Source: Simmondsia chinensis (lineage: Eukaryota; Streptophyta; Magnoliopsida; Caryophyllales; Simmondsiaceae). Taken from it: a stretch of 64,000 nt of DNA. The notes under the pieces were generated by a model. The model was not told where the DNA came from, made no database searches, and saw nothing but the letters and a program-made list of their open reading frames with translations. The position numbers and the translations under genes were made by a program. Below, one piece after another: positions 1-12,400 of this stretch. The stretch's first letter is position 1. Every line of letters starts with the position of its first letter. Location: positions 28,353,478 to 28,417,477 of the forward strand of contig JAGTTD010000015.1 of the NCBI GenBank assembly GCA_018398585.1. The letters run 5' to 3'.

Positions 1-330
1 GCCGAACCTCATCTCATGGATGGCCAAGAAGCAACCACGATGTACAAATCCACTACAAAATCGGAATATTGAACCTTGGCGTATTGTATGGTTGAGACAT
101 GTTGAGTTCATTGTCTTATGTATGATATTGGTCTTTTTCTCTATTAGCACTCTGATGTTGATTTCCACTATATTCAAGAAAAACAGGCCTTAGATGATAT
201 TCAGCTTCAGTATGCCCCAACTGAGAAACAATAGCTGACATTTATCATGAACCTATCACCAAAAAATCGGCAAAATGCAACAAGCCACAAGTACCACTAG
301 GCAAGACACAAAAACATGACCAACCACAAG
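1..330 (+). pseudogene. Copia retrotransposon RNase H C-terminal remnant
   Basis: Translating the plus strand gives the end of a Ty1/copia polyprotein. Near base 10 there is a block reading LISWMAKKQP, the usual RNase H stretch before the SxxEAEY motif. After one frameshift a block reads YKSTTKSEY, followed by an in-frame stop. From about base 160 a block reads VDFHYIQEK and then YAPTEKQ with a stop, which corresponds to the copia terminus (YxPTKEQLADIFTKPL). At least one frameshift and two stops make it non-functional. The element starts outside the window. I see no LTR behind it. It lies convergently downstream of the UGT gene and is unrelated to it. Confidence 0.75.
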
Positions 331-685
331 CCAGGAAAATAAGACAACAAGGCCATAAATCTATTGAGTAAGGCACTCAGTGAAAGCAGATAAAAACCAT
401 CAAAATTCAGCCCTACTTTTTTCCCCATCTCAAGCGTGCGTTCTTTGGCCCTGATCTTGCCTACATCTTTAACGCTGTTGCCCTTTTTTACCAGATTCCT
501 TTTCATTTTTAACTCAAAATCAAACGTTCCCTTACACGTGAAGTCGATAGGATCAAGTGAAACTCTATTGCAAACTAAATTGACATTACGTAGAGTAACT
601 CATCAGAATCAAACACCAATCCCTCCTTCTATCGACTATAACATAAAATTTATTATTAGACTCACATGTAAAATCCTTATCGCTG
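331..685. other. 3' flank of the UGT gene, no gene seen
   Basis: Only short shadow ORFs occur here. On the minus strand, bases 654-649 read AATAAA, about 32 bases past the UGT stop codon, and could serve as its polyadenylation signal. Nothing else is recognisable. Confidence 0.4.
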
Positions 686-2179
686 TTACGACTGCAAACT
701 AGCAATGAATTCATCAATATTTTTATCAGAACTTCCCCCTTCATCCATAGCCTTTTTAGCCAACTCCTTCCACTTCTCAGCACTGCTTCTAATCTCTTCT
801 CCTCTTGCTCCGTCCATTATTTCTCTCACACACCTCTCGACTTCCTCTCTTCGTGCCACTCCTTTCTCATCCTCCCTCGCTCGAATCCCCGTCGTCCATA
901 CCTCCTCCACGTGTTTCGCATTTGTCGCTTGATCTGTCCACTGTGGCAATGCCACCATCGGCACCCCTAAACATATTGCCTCTAACACCGAGTTAAACCC
1001 GCAATGTGTCAAGAAACACCCAGTTGACTCATGGGCTAGGATTTCCAATTGCGGAGCCCAGCCCACTACTAGGCCCATGGACCCTGGCTTAGAGATTTCG
1101 TCCATGAATTCCTGTAATTTTACCTCAAAATTAATAAGCAGGAATATAAAAAATAAACAACAACAACAAACTCAGTGTCTCAAAGGCTCCTGCAAATGCA
1201 GGGTCTGGAGAGGATGTATGCAGCCTTACTCCTTCAGAGTGTTACTCTAAAGAGAGGCTGTGTCCGAGAGGAATATAAAAAATAAAAAATAAAAGAAAAA
1301 AGAAATCATAATTACAGGGAGAGAGCGAGAAGACTCTTTGCAAGTGTTTTTGTTTGTGAACAATGTGTGTTTGTGCGAATGGATTGTAAGTACAGTTCAA
1401 TCGAGCATAAAGCGAGTCATGTTTGAGTGTTTTGGTTAAAATTTGCAACTTCGGTCGTCTAAAAGTTATATTGTGAAATAGTCTTTTATCTTTCTCTGTC
1501 CAAAGCTACACGGTAGGATCGAGAGATGTTGAGATAGGTATTTGGGGTTATAATTAGATAATATAATTCCACAATTTCGTAGTGGATGAGACGTCCATTT
1601 GTGCTCCACGGTTTCTTCCTCTAATTAAGAGTGGATTTCCACATAAATTATTGCATACTATATTTTGTTGTTCCTTGTAAAATTTTATTGGGCCCTACAC
1701 ACGACCACATAGTTGGAATAGATGGCGTCTATATATAAGCTAAACTCGAGTTTCATACTAAAACAAATTGAATTATTTGGTGAACTTGTAAAGGACTCCA
1801 CATGTGATTCTAATATGAATCCCACGTTAGAGTTGTGAGAAAGAAAAAATCAACATATAAATTTATTTGCTCAAAAAAAAATACATATATATATGGGCGT
1901 TCTTATGAAAGGGCGAGAAAGCTTGAGAGGGGCGAATCCTGGCCCTCCATTGTAATAGAAGATCAAGATTTGTTGAACATTAAAAAAATAATAATTTACA
2001 GCCCCTACCCTTTCATGAGGCAGAAAGAAAGAACAGGTAAGGGAGGGGTTTTTTTTTTTTTTTTTTTTAATACTCAATAAGTCTTGGTCGTATATTATTA
2101 TTTTTTTAATGTCCAAAAAATCTTGGCCTTCCATTACCATAGAAGGTCAGAATTTACCCCTCTCATGTTCTTATAAAAG

Positions 2180-2218
<39 letters not shown>

Positions 2219-5200
2219 TAGGGAGAGGCACAAGCAAGACAACAGAGCAAAGGCTAGCCGCTTTTTTCTTTTTCTTGCCAAGCAGCGTTGGCATGTCCTA
2301 CTCTGGTTCAAAAATTGGGTTTCGTAATTTCATAATCCAATTTCAAATGGCCCTTTGCATATTGAAAAAAAAAAAAAAAAGCCCTTTGCATCTTTCCATA
2401 CCATATCCTATTTTCCAAAAAAAACCGATTTTTCTTTTAATCCTCTTGGATCAAATTTCAGGGATTGTGAAAGACGGTTCACTAGAAATATTCTTGTCAT
2501 TGCTTCAGCAAAATAGCCTCATAACTTCGGAAGAAGGGGTGCCCCTTATCAACCTGCTAGTTCTTTTTATGAAGCACAAACGGGAGAATTTATCCTGGAA
2601 GCGGAAGAACAATTGAAATTGCACGAAACCCTACATATAATATATATATATAAGTTCATCTATCAATTGATTTTTACTTCATCTATCAATTGGTTTTATA
2701 ATGAAAATTTGCTTATTTATACACGTTAATCTCATGTATGCCAACATCGTGGGTCGTACCTAAGACTCGGTGAAAACAACAACAAACCCAGTGTTGAAAG
2801 ACTCTCACACCAAGGTCGGGTCTAAGGAGGGTGAAATGTACATACCCCTACCTCTACAGAATGTTAACGTGAAGGCAGACTGTGTTCGAGACTAGGCTTA
2901 TAGTTGATCGCTTCTATACAACTCATGTGATACTCTTACTAGACCCACATATAAAATCCTTAACATTCGTTTCTGTTGGGTTATGTGTAAACCTTGATTG
3001 TATTGGGTCTTGTTTGTGAAATACAGGATTGAGCCAATCCTATTTAGGCCCATGACACACTAGGGCTTAGTGTTGGAGAATCTACAATACAAGGGTTTGT
3101 GTATGTTACCATTAGGGCTTGAGTCAAAGGTTGAGGATTTGAGAGGATTGAGAATCGAGAATCTACAATTTCAGTGCTCTTTTGCGTCCCCTTTGTTTAT
3201 TATTGTTACTTCAATTTATGGTTCGTATTCCGTGGGTGATTTCAATAGCTGATATCAGGGCCCCTACAGTTTTGATTTTATGCTTCCGTTTGTTCTCGAC
3301 ATGTCATCTTTACCAACATTAATTACCTTGGGAAGCCTGGGCCGTTCAGGCTCTCTGACCACCCACAAAAAGGGCCGGCGGGTGGCGGTGAGTCCGGCTG
3401 CGAGCTCCGCCGTCTGCTCCTCCGTGAGAGAGGCGGCGCTGCCGAAGGAGACGTAGACGACGGCGCGTGGAGGGTACTGGGAGAGAAAGGAGAGACACGC
3501 GGCGGAAGATGGTTGGAGGAGGTGGAGACCGTAGTCGGTGTCGTGAGGGAGACGCTTGTCTAAGTACATAGAGGGTATGGTGGGGCCCACTGCTCTTACT
3601 CTCCATTTTGTCGCCATCCAATCAACCACCTGATTTTTAAAAAAATAAAAATTATTAACACCAAATAACTATATTTTAGTCGTTATATCAATTTAATACT
3701 TATATTTTTAACTGTATTAATTTAGTTTTTATATAATTAAAATTGTGTTAATCTGGCTTACAGTAAAATTTTATGTTAAGTTGTTATTGAAAGTTTTAAT
3801 TATTCAACCATTAATTAAATTAAACTGAGTTAATAAATAAAATGACAAGATTAAATATATATAATATGATTGTAGCTGTTTAAAACTTATACACGCAAAT
3901 ATTTGAAGGTAAATGTTTAGTCAAAAACTTGAAAAGGAGTCTATTTTTAGAAACATAATCCTTTTTTTTTTTTTAAATTTAGTAGGTAAGGAATATGTCT
4001 AGTGCCTCAAGGGCTTCCGCCTACGCAGGGTCTGGGGGACGGATGTACGCAACCTTCCCCCTTCAGGGTGTTAACCTGAAGAGAGGTTGTTTTCTAGTGC
4101 CCCTAAGCTGAGGGTGAGGACTTCCCAGGAGGTCACCCATCCTGGTACTATTCTCGCCCAAGGACACTTAACTTCGGGGTTCTAGTGAAATTCGACGACG
4201 GCGTGTTGGTGCCCTCTTTGATTTTTAAATTTGGCAGGTGTTTTGACTTAAAAATAAAAGTATCTTTTAATAAAAGAAGATGTAATTTTATTTTGAATTA
4301 GCAGTAATAAAATAATATTTTTTTAAAGTAAAATAGAAATTAAAATTAAATATTTTTTTAGAGATAAATATTTTTCCACTGATGCATGAATGTTTGGCCC
4401 AAAAAAAGTAACTTTAGAAATTTTATTTTGTTTTAAAATAAAAACAAAAAAATGTTTCTATTCCAAAATAAAAGAAAAGGGAAAAAATTATTGTTCTTTT
4501 AGATAAAATAACTTTACTAAAATTATATCTTACCAGAAATAATTATAAAACTCTGTTAAAAAAAATAAAAACAGTATTTTAGAAAAAAAGGTGTTAAAGG
4601 TGTTTTTAACATACACGTAAGCTGCATTAATTATATCATATTTTAGCATTTAATTAGTCAAATATAAAAAAAATATATAATAAATTTTATATTTGATAAA
4701 AAATAGTTTTTCACCGAATTGTGACTCAAATCCACGACATGCGGGAGCATAATAAGGTGGCAAAATGTCACCCTTACATATTGAACCATTTTTTTTATAA
4801 ATATATATAAATTAAATGTTCAATGGTATATTTAAAAAAATTTTACAAAACTTTAAGCTTATATTTGAAGCATAAATAAAATATACATAGTAAGTATGTT
4901 TAATTTAATTAAAAAATAATTATTAGATTATAAAAATATGTATTTAATATTATTTAGAAAAATTAATCATTTTTGTTCCAAAAGTATCTTAAGAAATTTA
5001 AGTATTTATCAACAAAATATCATAATATTTTAATATACACAGGTAAAAAATTTATTAACTGAGTCCCTAACATTAAAATGAATTATATTACATTTATTTA
5101 TACTTATAATATAAGCTTACATCCATCGCTCCCAGACCCTACATACTGCGGGAGCCACGAGGCACTGGGACTATTGTTGTATAAGCTTACAATTTTATAT

Positions 5201-6887
5201 AATTTAAAATATAAATAAAATTTATAATTTATATAATATTTATAAAACTATATTTTAATTTAAAAATGACACTTATTGTTACGGTCCCACGTAGCACTGG
5301 CTAGTGCCAACATTTTAAATGGACATAAACTAATTGACACTTGCGTACCAAAGTTGAACATTTAGTCTTATATATTATGATATTTTAATATATAATTAAA
5401 ATTAATGTGATTCAAAAATTTTATAGCTTATATAATCTAAAGTTTTCAAAGTTCAGTAATTAGGTATAATACAATAATTTTTTATTAAAAAATATTAACG
5501 CGAGTATAATTATGATAATATATAAGTATTTTTAATTAAATTTTGAAGATTCGTTTGTTTCAAAAATATTAACATAATATATAATTTTGACAATATATAT
5601 TTATCTTTTGTTAGAAGGCAATAATTTTTTTATTTAATCTGCTTATTTTGTCAAAATCATGTTACATCAAAAATTTTTAGCAAAAACTCGTTAAATTTCA
5701 ATAACAAATACTCAATTACATCCTATTGAAATTATGTTTTCATTGATTCTAGTAATAAAATTGTTAAATATAAAATTATTCATTATATATAATAAAACGT
5801 TGGAAGTATTGAAATAAAATTAAATTATCTATGTGATAAAAGGTGTCGTTTGGTATACGATAAGCAAATGCAAGAAATAAAAGCCGATGAGAAATACAAA
5901 TTTTGACTTTTATTTAATTGACAGAAAATAGGCAAAATGAGGAAGCAATAATTGATAAGTAATTTGCAATTCTATCAAAACATAGAAAATAACTTATTTA
6001 ATTCCCTAGTTAACTTCTATAACTATTATTTTTAACTAGCTTCTTAAAAGAAATTTTATTTTTTATTTTGACAATTAAATATATTTTTCTTACTTTTTAA
6101 AAAGTTAAAACAAAAATTAAATTTATAAAAAATATAAATTACTATATAAATTTAATTGATGTGACAATTTTTTTTTTCTTTTTAGAGGGAGAAAAAGGTA
6201 GATTACCCCAGGCTCCATGTCATAAAAGATGTTGCAAAGCACCCAATCTGCCTTATCAATATTACCAAACTGCCCCACCACTACCTCAAACCAATGTGGA
6301 TACGACCCATATATATGCACAAACGACGGCGTTTCATTCATCTCCAGCTCCGCCCCACCCGGAACCCGAATCTTCGGCGACCCGGTAACCGGCAACCGGA
6401 TCAGCCCCCGGTTCACCTGATAATAGACACTGTTCACAGCACATGCCTGTGTAAAAAAAGCCGCCGCAATAAGCCCAAATCCATGGGCCACCTCCAAGGC
6501 CCATGGGAGAAACCCATCGTATATTATCGCCTTTACTGGGGGCCCATTAGGCCTGTTAAGATTGGTGATGAGGTCGGCGAGGGATTTGGACCCGACGGCT
6601 TGGAAGGTGGTGAGATAAGTGGCGGTGGACTCGGCTTGGGAGTAGCCGCCAAGATCGTAGCCGTCGGAGATGGTGGCGAAATGGACGGTGGGAGATGGGG
6701 TGGGGGAGGAGATGGAGGGGTTGGATTTGGACAGGTGGACGGTGGTGATGAAGGTGACGCGGAGGCCTTTGGAGGATAAGCGTTTGGAGAATTGGAGCAT
6801 GGGGTTGATGTGGCCTTGGGCTGGGTATGGGAGGACTAGTACATGGGCCTTGTGGGCCTGGTGGGGCGGTGGGGTTGGGCTTTCCAT
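686..6887 (-). CDS. UDP-glycosyltransferase, UGT74-like (3 exons)
   Basis: Family 1 (GT-B fold) UDP-sugar glycosyltransferase, expected to transfer glucose to a small acceptor in the cytosol. Exons read by eye: 6887-6207 (227 codons), 3629-3327 (101 codons) and 1111-686 (141 codons plus stop). All junctions are GT-AG in phase 0, giving 469 aa, normal for the family. The N-terminal domain has [10 protein letters not shown] with the catalytic His at residue 26 and the partner Asp at 124 ([10 protein letters not shown]). Exon 2 carries YVSFGS and FLWVVRE. Exon 3 carries the PSPG box from WAPQ to WTDQ, with the final Gln kept. The HCGWNS core, however, reads HCGFNS (TTT codon). The spacing and the VVDWM motif resemble UGT74 (group L) enzymes. 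Acceptors in that group include salicylate, auxin, thiohydroximates and triterpenes, and the substrate cannot be told here. Introns of 2577 and 2215 bp are full of TE fragments. No frameshift or stop is seen, so it may be active. Confidence 0.88.
1140..1286 (-). repeat. 5'-truncated RTE LINE tail with 18-bp TSD
   Basis: Bases 1158-1268 match, in antisense, the 3' tail of the RTE-type LINE at 57541-57690, including the terminal TTG-type microsatellite seen as CAACAACAAC. An identical 18-base repeat (AGGAATATAAAAAATAAA) flanks it at 1140-1157 and 1269-1286. It sits just inside UGT intron 2, about 30 bases from the exon 3 acceptor. Confidence 0.75.
1287..1894. other. UGT intron 2 spacer, nothing recognised
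   Basis: AT-rich sequence with no coding signal, LTR end or clear repeat. A TATATA-rich stretch near 1730 is not convincing as a promoter. Confidence 0.4.
1895..2182. mobile_element. Fold-back MITE inserted in a (TA)n tract
   Basis: The two halves of this stretch are imperfect inverted copies. The left half starts GGGCGTTCTTATG and the right half, reverse-complemented, starts GTGCTTTTATAAGAACATG. Both contain a variant of the block AAGATTTGTTGAACATTAAA. ATATAT microsatellite flanks both ends (1884-1894 and 2183-2217). Close relatives lie at 31153-31413, also in (TA)n, and as partial copies at 7113-7265 and 27405-27545. Insertion in TA microsatellites recalls the rice Micron MITEs, but I cannot show homology. 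Confidence 0.65.
2766..2892 (-). repeat. RTE LINE tail fragment, antisense
   Basis: This matches the LINE tail in antisense: it begins ACAACAACAAACCCAGTG and ends with GACTGTGTTCGAGAC. It lies in UGT intron 2. No clean target-site duplication was found. Confidence 0.6.
2974..3249 (+). repeat. Possible solo LTR with degenerate PBS
   Basis: It begins TGTTGGG and ends just before TGATATCAGGGCC, which resembles a tRNA-iMet primer-binding site (TGGTATCAGAGCC) with three differences. No second LTR or clear TSD is seen, so this is tentative. Confidence 0.3.
3987..4221 (-). mobile_element. 5S rRNA-headed SINE, copy 1
   Basis: On the minus strand the element starts near 4221 with a region matching plant 5S rRNA: the area around GAAGTTAAG, then CGAGA, then GGGTGACCTCCTGGGAAGTCC. 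The last block corresponds to the 5S internal promoter (box C). The downstream body matches the RTE LINE 3' tail and ends near TAGGCGGAAGCCCTTGAGGCAC. It is flanked by 17-base repeats at 3970-3986 and 4222-4238 (15 of 17 identical). Length is 235 bp, in UGT intron 1. Confidence 0.8.
4239..5109. other. AT-rich part of UGT intron 1
   Basis: Long AT-rich, low-complexity sequence without coding potential. Around 4725-4790 a stretch resembles an antisense tRNA-type box B, but it is too weak to call a SINE. Confidence 0.4.
5110..5191 (+). repeat. 58-bp RTE LINE tail with 12-bp TSD
   Basis: Bases 5122-5179 are a very short 5'-truncated LINE tail in sense orientation (CCCAGACCCT, GCGGGAGCC, GAGGCACTGGG, ATTGTTG). 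It is flanked by perfect TATAAGCTTACA copies at 5110-5121 and 5180-5191. It lies in UGT intron 1. Confidence 0.75.
5192..6206. other. Remainder of UGT intron 1, no feature
   Basis: Extremely AT-rich spacer up to the donor site at 6206. A stretch near 5837-6000 starts like a MITE (GTGTCGTTTGGTATACG), but I could not find its other end. Confidence 0.4.
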
Positions 6888-7010
6888 AGCCCAGTGAGAA
6901 GGTGGTTGTAGCGGTGGCGGTGTGAGGTGGTGAGAGTGGAGATGGGAGTGAAGAAGGGGGGAAGAAGGAAGAAGGAAGAAGAGAAGATGAAGTGAATCTC
7001 CATCTGTGTC

Positions 7011-7026
7011 TGTATATATGTATAGG
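7011..7026 (-). promoter_or_regulatory. Candidate TATA box of the UGT gene
   Basis: The minus strand reads CTATACATATATAC about 130 bases before the UGT start codon. It is followed by a pyrimidine-rich CT leader, common in plant 5' UTRs. Position and composition are the only evidence. Confidence 0.35.
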
Positions 7027-7112
7027 GATGAGGAGTGGATTACAGGTCACTCATTTTGCTATTGATATTATTGGTCTTCTAATTGCCTTCTTTTCCCCTC
7101 TTCAACCGAATA

Positions 7113-7265
7113 CAGGCGTTCTTATGAGAGAATAAGAGTGCAAAAACGTAAATTTTGGCTCTTTATTGTAATGCACGGCCAAGATTTGTTGGATATTAAA
7201 AAAAAATAAAATTTTTACGATTAAGCTTTGTTGAGTATTGAAAAAAAATAATTTTCCTCCTTTAC
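7113..7265 (+). repeat. Partial copy of the (TA)n-associated MITE
   Basis: It begins AGGCGTTCTTATGAGAG and contains CCAAGATTTGTTGGATATT, matching the left half of the MITE at 1895-2182. The right half is missing or decayed. Confidence 0.5.
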
Positions 7266-7439
7266 TCCTTTCTTTCTGCTCAATAAAAAGATATGGGATG
7301 TAAATTGTTATTTATTCCAATTGTTTCTAATATTTGTAAATTTGTTAATTATTCTCTCCTTTTTTCTGTCATATATGTTTCTTAAAGATCTATTTTTAAG
7401 AATTATTTATATTTCAATAAGCGATGTTTCAAAAAATTA

Positions 7440-7784
7440 ATAAAAATGACTATGACCTTTTTAAATTAAAAAAAAAGGCCCGTAAGTCTTTGTTACATTA
7501 ATAAACAAGGCCTCTCTCCAGTGTAATGACAATATTTTATGTTGATAGAGCTCATGTGTCAACTACTTTTTTTTTGAAATGCTACAGTAAAATGATAAAA
7601 GTTTTCTTAATATTATTACTATTAATTTATTATAAGCATAAAATTTGAGATGCAGTATTGTGTAAAAACTATCTATTTTCACTTAATTTGTTTAAGGATA
7701 TGGTTATTAAAGAGTATTTTCGTCATTTTTTTGTAGCATTAATAAAAAATAGTTATCATGTCAACTCTGCCGATAAAAACTAAC
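7440..7784. repeat. Remnant of the MULE-type MITE family of 55829-56366
   Basis: Blocks AAGGCCCGTAAGTCTTTGT and AAGGCCTCTCTCCAGTGTAA resemble the left inverted repeat of the element at 55829. The right end is not identifiable. No gene is present. Confidence 0.4.
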
Positions 7785-8939
7785 GTCAACATGACAATGT
7801 TTAATAGAGCTAGAACTAGAACTAGAACTAAGTAAACAATGAGTTCGTAAAACGTCAAAAATTGAATGACCTAAATGTCCTAAGCGCCTTTGCCATAAGT
7901 CTGCTGGAGCGGTCTGTGCTATGAATCTAGTGAGGTGCGGAGAGAAGCCATCCATTACTGTGTATCTTGAGGAGGAGCATCCTCGTGACCTTGTCCTTGA
8001 CACAAAAGGAAGATGAGTCAAATTCGACACAACAGTTATTGTCACGATATAGTTGATTAATGGATAAGAGGTTGTACATGAGACCAGGAACCAGAAGTAC
8101 ATTAGAAAGCTGTAAATCATGCGATGGAGCACGTAATTTAGAGGAACCAACATGCGTGACAGGTAACAAAGAATCATTGCAAACTTGAATGGATTTAAAA
8201 CCAGTATAAGGAGAAATATTTTTCAGAATACCTAGGTTTGAAGTCATATGGTTAGACGAGCCCCGAGTTAGGGAATCAGTGACCAACATGGCTGAGAGAG
8301 AGTGGGAAAGGTCAGAGTTGACACATAGCGGTGTGGGCAAAGGGAGGCAGCATGACCAGCCTGATGACAGATCTAACTGACGAGAGGCCCGGCACCGAGT
8401 ATACCTTCATGTGGCTGACGAGGAGCAAAACACGCATGTCTTACCCAAGATTGTAGTGGCGGAGGTGCGGCACCCATAGGAACCGAACCCGACCTGGTAT
8501 GTTGCGGTTGACTATATGACCCACCACACCCGCCTTGATTTCCTTGGCAGTTGGGGTGACATCCATGACCCTTGCGCCCACGACCACCACGACCCCGCCC
8601 GTTACCCTGTTTGATCAGACGTAGAGCTGGCTGCGGCTAAAGCATGCACATGATCCAGTGTAGAGCGAGCCTGTATCCAGGATAGAGCAGCTTCTTCATC
8701 TAATAGTGCAGTCTTAAGTTTCTCGAAAGGAAGATCGCGTGAAGATTGCCGGGTGAAGGTGTTGAAAGCAGCGTACTCTGGTGGTAAGCCAAAGGGAGCA
8801 TAGTGCATTAATTCCTAGTTCAAGACTGGTAAGTCTATGGCAGCTAGGTTATCGGCAATGGTTTTGAGTTCGGTGAGATAGGCAGTCATGGATTTATTAT
8901 CTTTACGGAGAGTGACAAGTTGAGACCGTAGGTCAAACT

Positions 8940-9392
8940 TGTCACGAACCTAGGCCCGTGACTCGGTTGGAGTTTGAGATAGAAGGGAGATTAGATGAGA
9001 GTTAGAGGAAGAGAGTAGAATTAGAGGGGAAATTAGAAGAGTTAGAAGGGAGAAGAAGATAGAATTAGAAGGGAGAGAGGGAGACGGTTAGGGAGAGAGA
9101 GATAAGAGGTAAATTTGTTAATTTTCATTGATAATTCAAAAGACAACATACAAGTGTTTAAATAGACAAAAATGGAGGGAAGGGGTTTAGACCCTAGTAC
9201 ATAGCCTACATCATCACAATTTGAATTTACCCTTTGCCTCCCTTTTCTTCCTCAATACCGGCCCCTTCCACTTCTACTTTCAAAATTCAAACTAAATTTT
9301 TGTACTTAACTAATTCTATATTTTTACATTACATAATTGTTACAAAAATCAAAAGCAAGAAATTAGCCGGTCGACTTCCTCGGGTCGTGACA
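8940..9392 (-). repeat. Gypsy 3' LTR
   Basis: 453 bp. The outer ends form the short inverted repeat TGTCACG / CGTGACA. It matches the partner at 14119-14571 throughout by eye. Confidence 0.95.
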
Positions 9393-9407
9393 ATCCCCTC
9401 CCCTTAA
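9393..9407 (-). promoter_or_regulatory. Gypsy polypurine tract
   Basis: The minus strand reads AAGGGGAGGGGAT immediately before the 3' LTR. This is the expected primer for plus-strand DNA synthesis. Confidence 0.8.
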
Positions 9408-9421
9408 TTTCATCCTTGTCC

Positions 9422-12400
9422 TCAAGGATTGAAGGTCGGAAATTGTTTGCGAATGAAGGTCCAATCTTCCCAAGTGACGGCGTCTTCCCCCATGTTTTTC
9501 CATCGGACTTGAACTTGCTTGATTTTTCTTTTGTTGCGGTTTACGGTCCGTTGATTGAGGATGTCTTGTGGAGTGACTTCGGTTTCGTCGTTGTGGTCAA
9601 TCTTCGGAAGGTCCGAAGTGATGCGTATGTTGTCTCCTACCTTTTTCTTCAATCGGGAAACATGGAAAACTGGATGGATTTTGGACCCTTCGGGGAGCTC
9701 GAGTTTGTAGGCCACTTCTCCGATTCGGGCTTCAATTCGGTATGGCCCATAGTATCGAGCGGCCAGCTTTAGGTTTCTTCGTATTGCAACGGAGGTTTGT
9801 CGATATGGCTGCAGCTTAAGGTACACCCAGTCACCTACTTCGAACACTCTCTCGGTCCTCCGATGGTCGGCTTGCTGTTTATAGCGGTGTTGAGCCTCCT
9901 TTAAGTTTTCCTTTAATAGGCCAATCAAGTTCTGCCTTTCATTGACAAAGTCCTCCACATCCCCGGAGGTAGAGATGCAAGGGACGTCGAGAGCGAGGAA
10001 CTTGGGTTCATAACCATAGAGGGCGCGGAACGGGGTCCCTTTCATCGATGAGTGATAGTGGGTGTTGTACCAGAATTCTGCCAAAGGAAGCCAGGGAGAC
10101 CACTGTTTCGGTTTATGGAGGGCCATGGCTCGGAGATAACTTTCGAGACACTGATTGACCCGTTCGGTCTGTCCGTCGGATTGTGGATGATAGGCACTAC
10201 TCATTCTGAGAGCGACCCCGGCTAGGCGCATGAGCTCCTTCCAAAAGAGGCTCTGGAAGGATGCGTCTCGGTCTGAAATAATATTCTTGGGCAACCCATG
10301 AAGTCGGTAGACCTGGTCCACGAACAGTTGGGCTACCTTGCTTGCGGTGTACGGATGTGTCAAGGCGATGAAGTGAGCATACTTGTTGAGTCGGTCCACA
10401 ACTACCATAATGACATCCTTGCCCCCAGATTTGGGCAAGCCTTCGATGAAGTCCATACTAATACTTTCCCATGCCTGGTTGGGCACGGGTAGTGGCTGTA
10501 GGAGTCCCGGGTAAGCCACATTTTCATGCTTGGTGCGTTGGCAAGTATCACACTTCTTTACCCATTCTTGGACACTGTCTTTGAGGTTGGGCCAATAAAA
10601 CATGCGTTTGACCCTCATTAAGGTGCCCAAGGATCCTGAGTGACCCCCCGTGGGAGAGTCGTGAAGTGCTTGTAGGATCTTTTCTCTCATTCCTCCATTC
10701 TTTCCCACATAAAGCCTTCCCTTGTATCGGAGGAGTCCCCCTTCGAAAGAGTAAGGCTTGTTGCTTGTTGGGTCAAGGACAAGTTGCTCTATTCGTTCGG
10801 TTGTATGGGCCTTATCTTCGTAGCTTTGGAAGAGCTCTTGTATCCAAAGGGGAACCGAAGTGGTCATGAAGGCGTAGGCGGCAACAGCTTCGTCTTCATC
10901 CCGTCTCGAGAGTGCATCCGCAGCTCGGTTTTCGGCTCCCTTGCGGTAAAGGATGCTATAATGTAGGCCCATCATCTTCGACATCCCTTTGAGCTGTAAT
11001 TGTGTGGTGATCTTTTGCTCGAGTAAGTGACGGAGGCTGGCATGGTCGGTTCTGATGATGAAATGGTGGTCCATCAAATAGTGTCTCCATTTTTCCACTG
11101 CCATGAGTACTGCAAGGAGCTCTTTCTCGTAGGTCGAAAGCCCCAAGTGGCGTGGGCTCAGGGCCTTACTGAGGTAGGCGAGGGGTCGGCCTTCTTGTGA
11201 TAGGACCGCTCCAATCCCTACCCCGCAAGCATCGGTCTCAAGGACAAAGGGCTTGGAGAAGTCGGGAAGTGCCAGGACCGGGGCGGTTGCCATGGCCTCC
11301 TTCAAGGCCTCGAATGCGTGATCGGCATTCTCATCCCAAAGAAATCCCCCTTTCTTGAGGAGGTTGGTCAATGGCTTGCTCATGGTTCCATATCCACGGA
11401 TGAACTTCCGGTAATATCCGGTGAGTCCCAAGAACCCACGGAGGCTCTTGACATTCTTCGGTCTTGGCCACTTCTTCATGGCCTCGATCTTGCCTTCTTC
11501 GGTTGCGACCCCTTCTCTCGAGATTACGTGTCCCAAGTATTCTACCCGATCTTGTCCGAAGGTACACTTGCTCCGTTTTGCATAGAGGCGGTGCATACGA
11601 AGGGTCTCAAGCACTTCGGTTAAGTGCCTAAGATGCACGGAAAGGCTCGGGCTGTAGACCAAGATGTCATCAAAGAATACGAGCACAAACTTGCGTAGAT
11701 ATGGCTCGAAAACTTCGTTCATCAAGGCTTGGAAGGAGGCGGGGGCGTTAGTGAGTCCGAAGGGCATGACTCGGAACTCATAATGCCCTTGGTGAGTTCG
11801 GAAGGCGGTCTTATGCTGGTCTTCTTCATACACTCGGATTTGGTGATAACCGGCGCGGAGATCGATCTTGGAAAATATGGAAGACCCCTTGAGCTCATCT
11901 AGTAAATCGTCGATGACCGGTATCGGAAACTTATCCTTGATGGTGATGTTGTTGAGTTGCCGATAGTCCACGCAAAAACGGTAGGACCCATCCTTTTTGC
12001 GGACCAAGAGTACCGGGGAAGCAAATGGGCTTCGGCTCGGTTGGATGAGGGAGGCTCCCAACATTTCCTTGACTTGCCTTTCGATCTCGTTCTTTTGCCC
12101 GTGCGGGTAGCGGTAGGGCCTTATGTTGACGGGCCTGGCTTCGGGCAAGGTGGGAATGTGGTGATCATGTGAGCGAGGAGGCGGAAGGGTCTTCGGTTCC
12201 TCAAAAACATCTTGATAGCGGTCGAGGATGCGTTCTATCTCCGGATGAGTGACGGATTCGGAGGCCTCCTCGGCGGTAGCCATAAAGAGGTGACCCATTA
12301 CATGTCCGGCCTTCTTGAAGAGCTTGGCGAGGCCTTTACCCGAAATTGATTGTAGGGCGGCTTTTTCGGAGGTGCCTTGTAAGCGGACTGCCTTTCCTTC

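Noticed and set aside
2974..3249. Duplicated 3' end of the UGT gene in its own intron (similar words near 650-690 and 2935-2965, such as CACATxTAAAATCCTTA)
   Set aside because: The match covers only about 30 bases with differences and no coding similarity extends beyond it, so a partial gene duplication is not supported.
6294..7050. Plus-strand and other-frame ORFs over UGT exon 1
   Set aside because: They are shadows of the GC-rich exon; the minus-strand frame holds all GT1 motifs.
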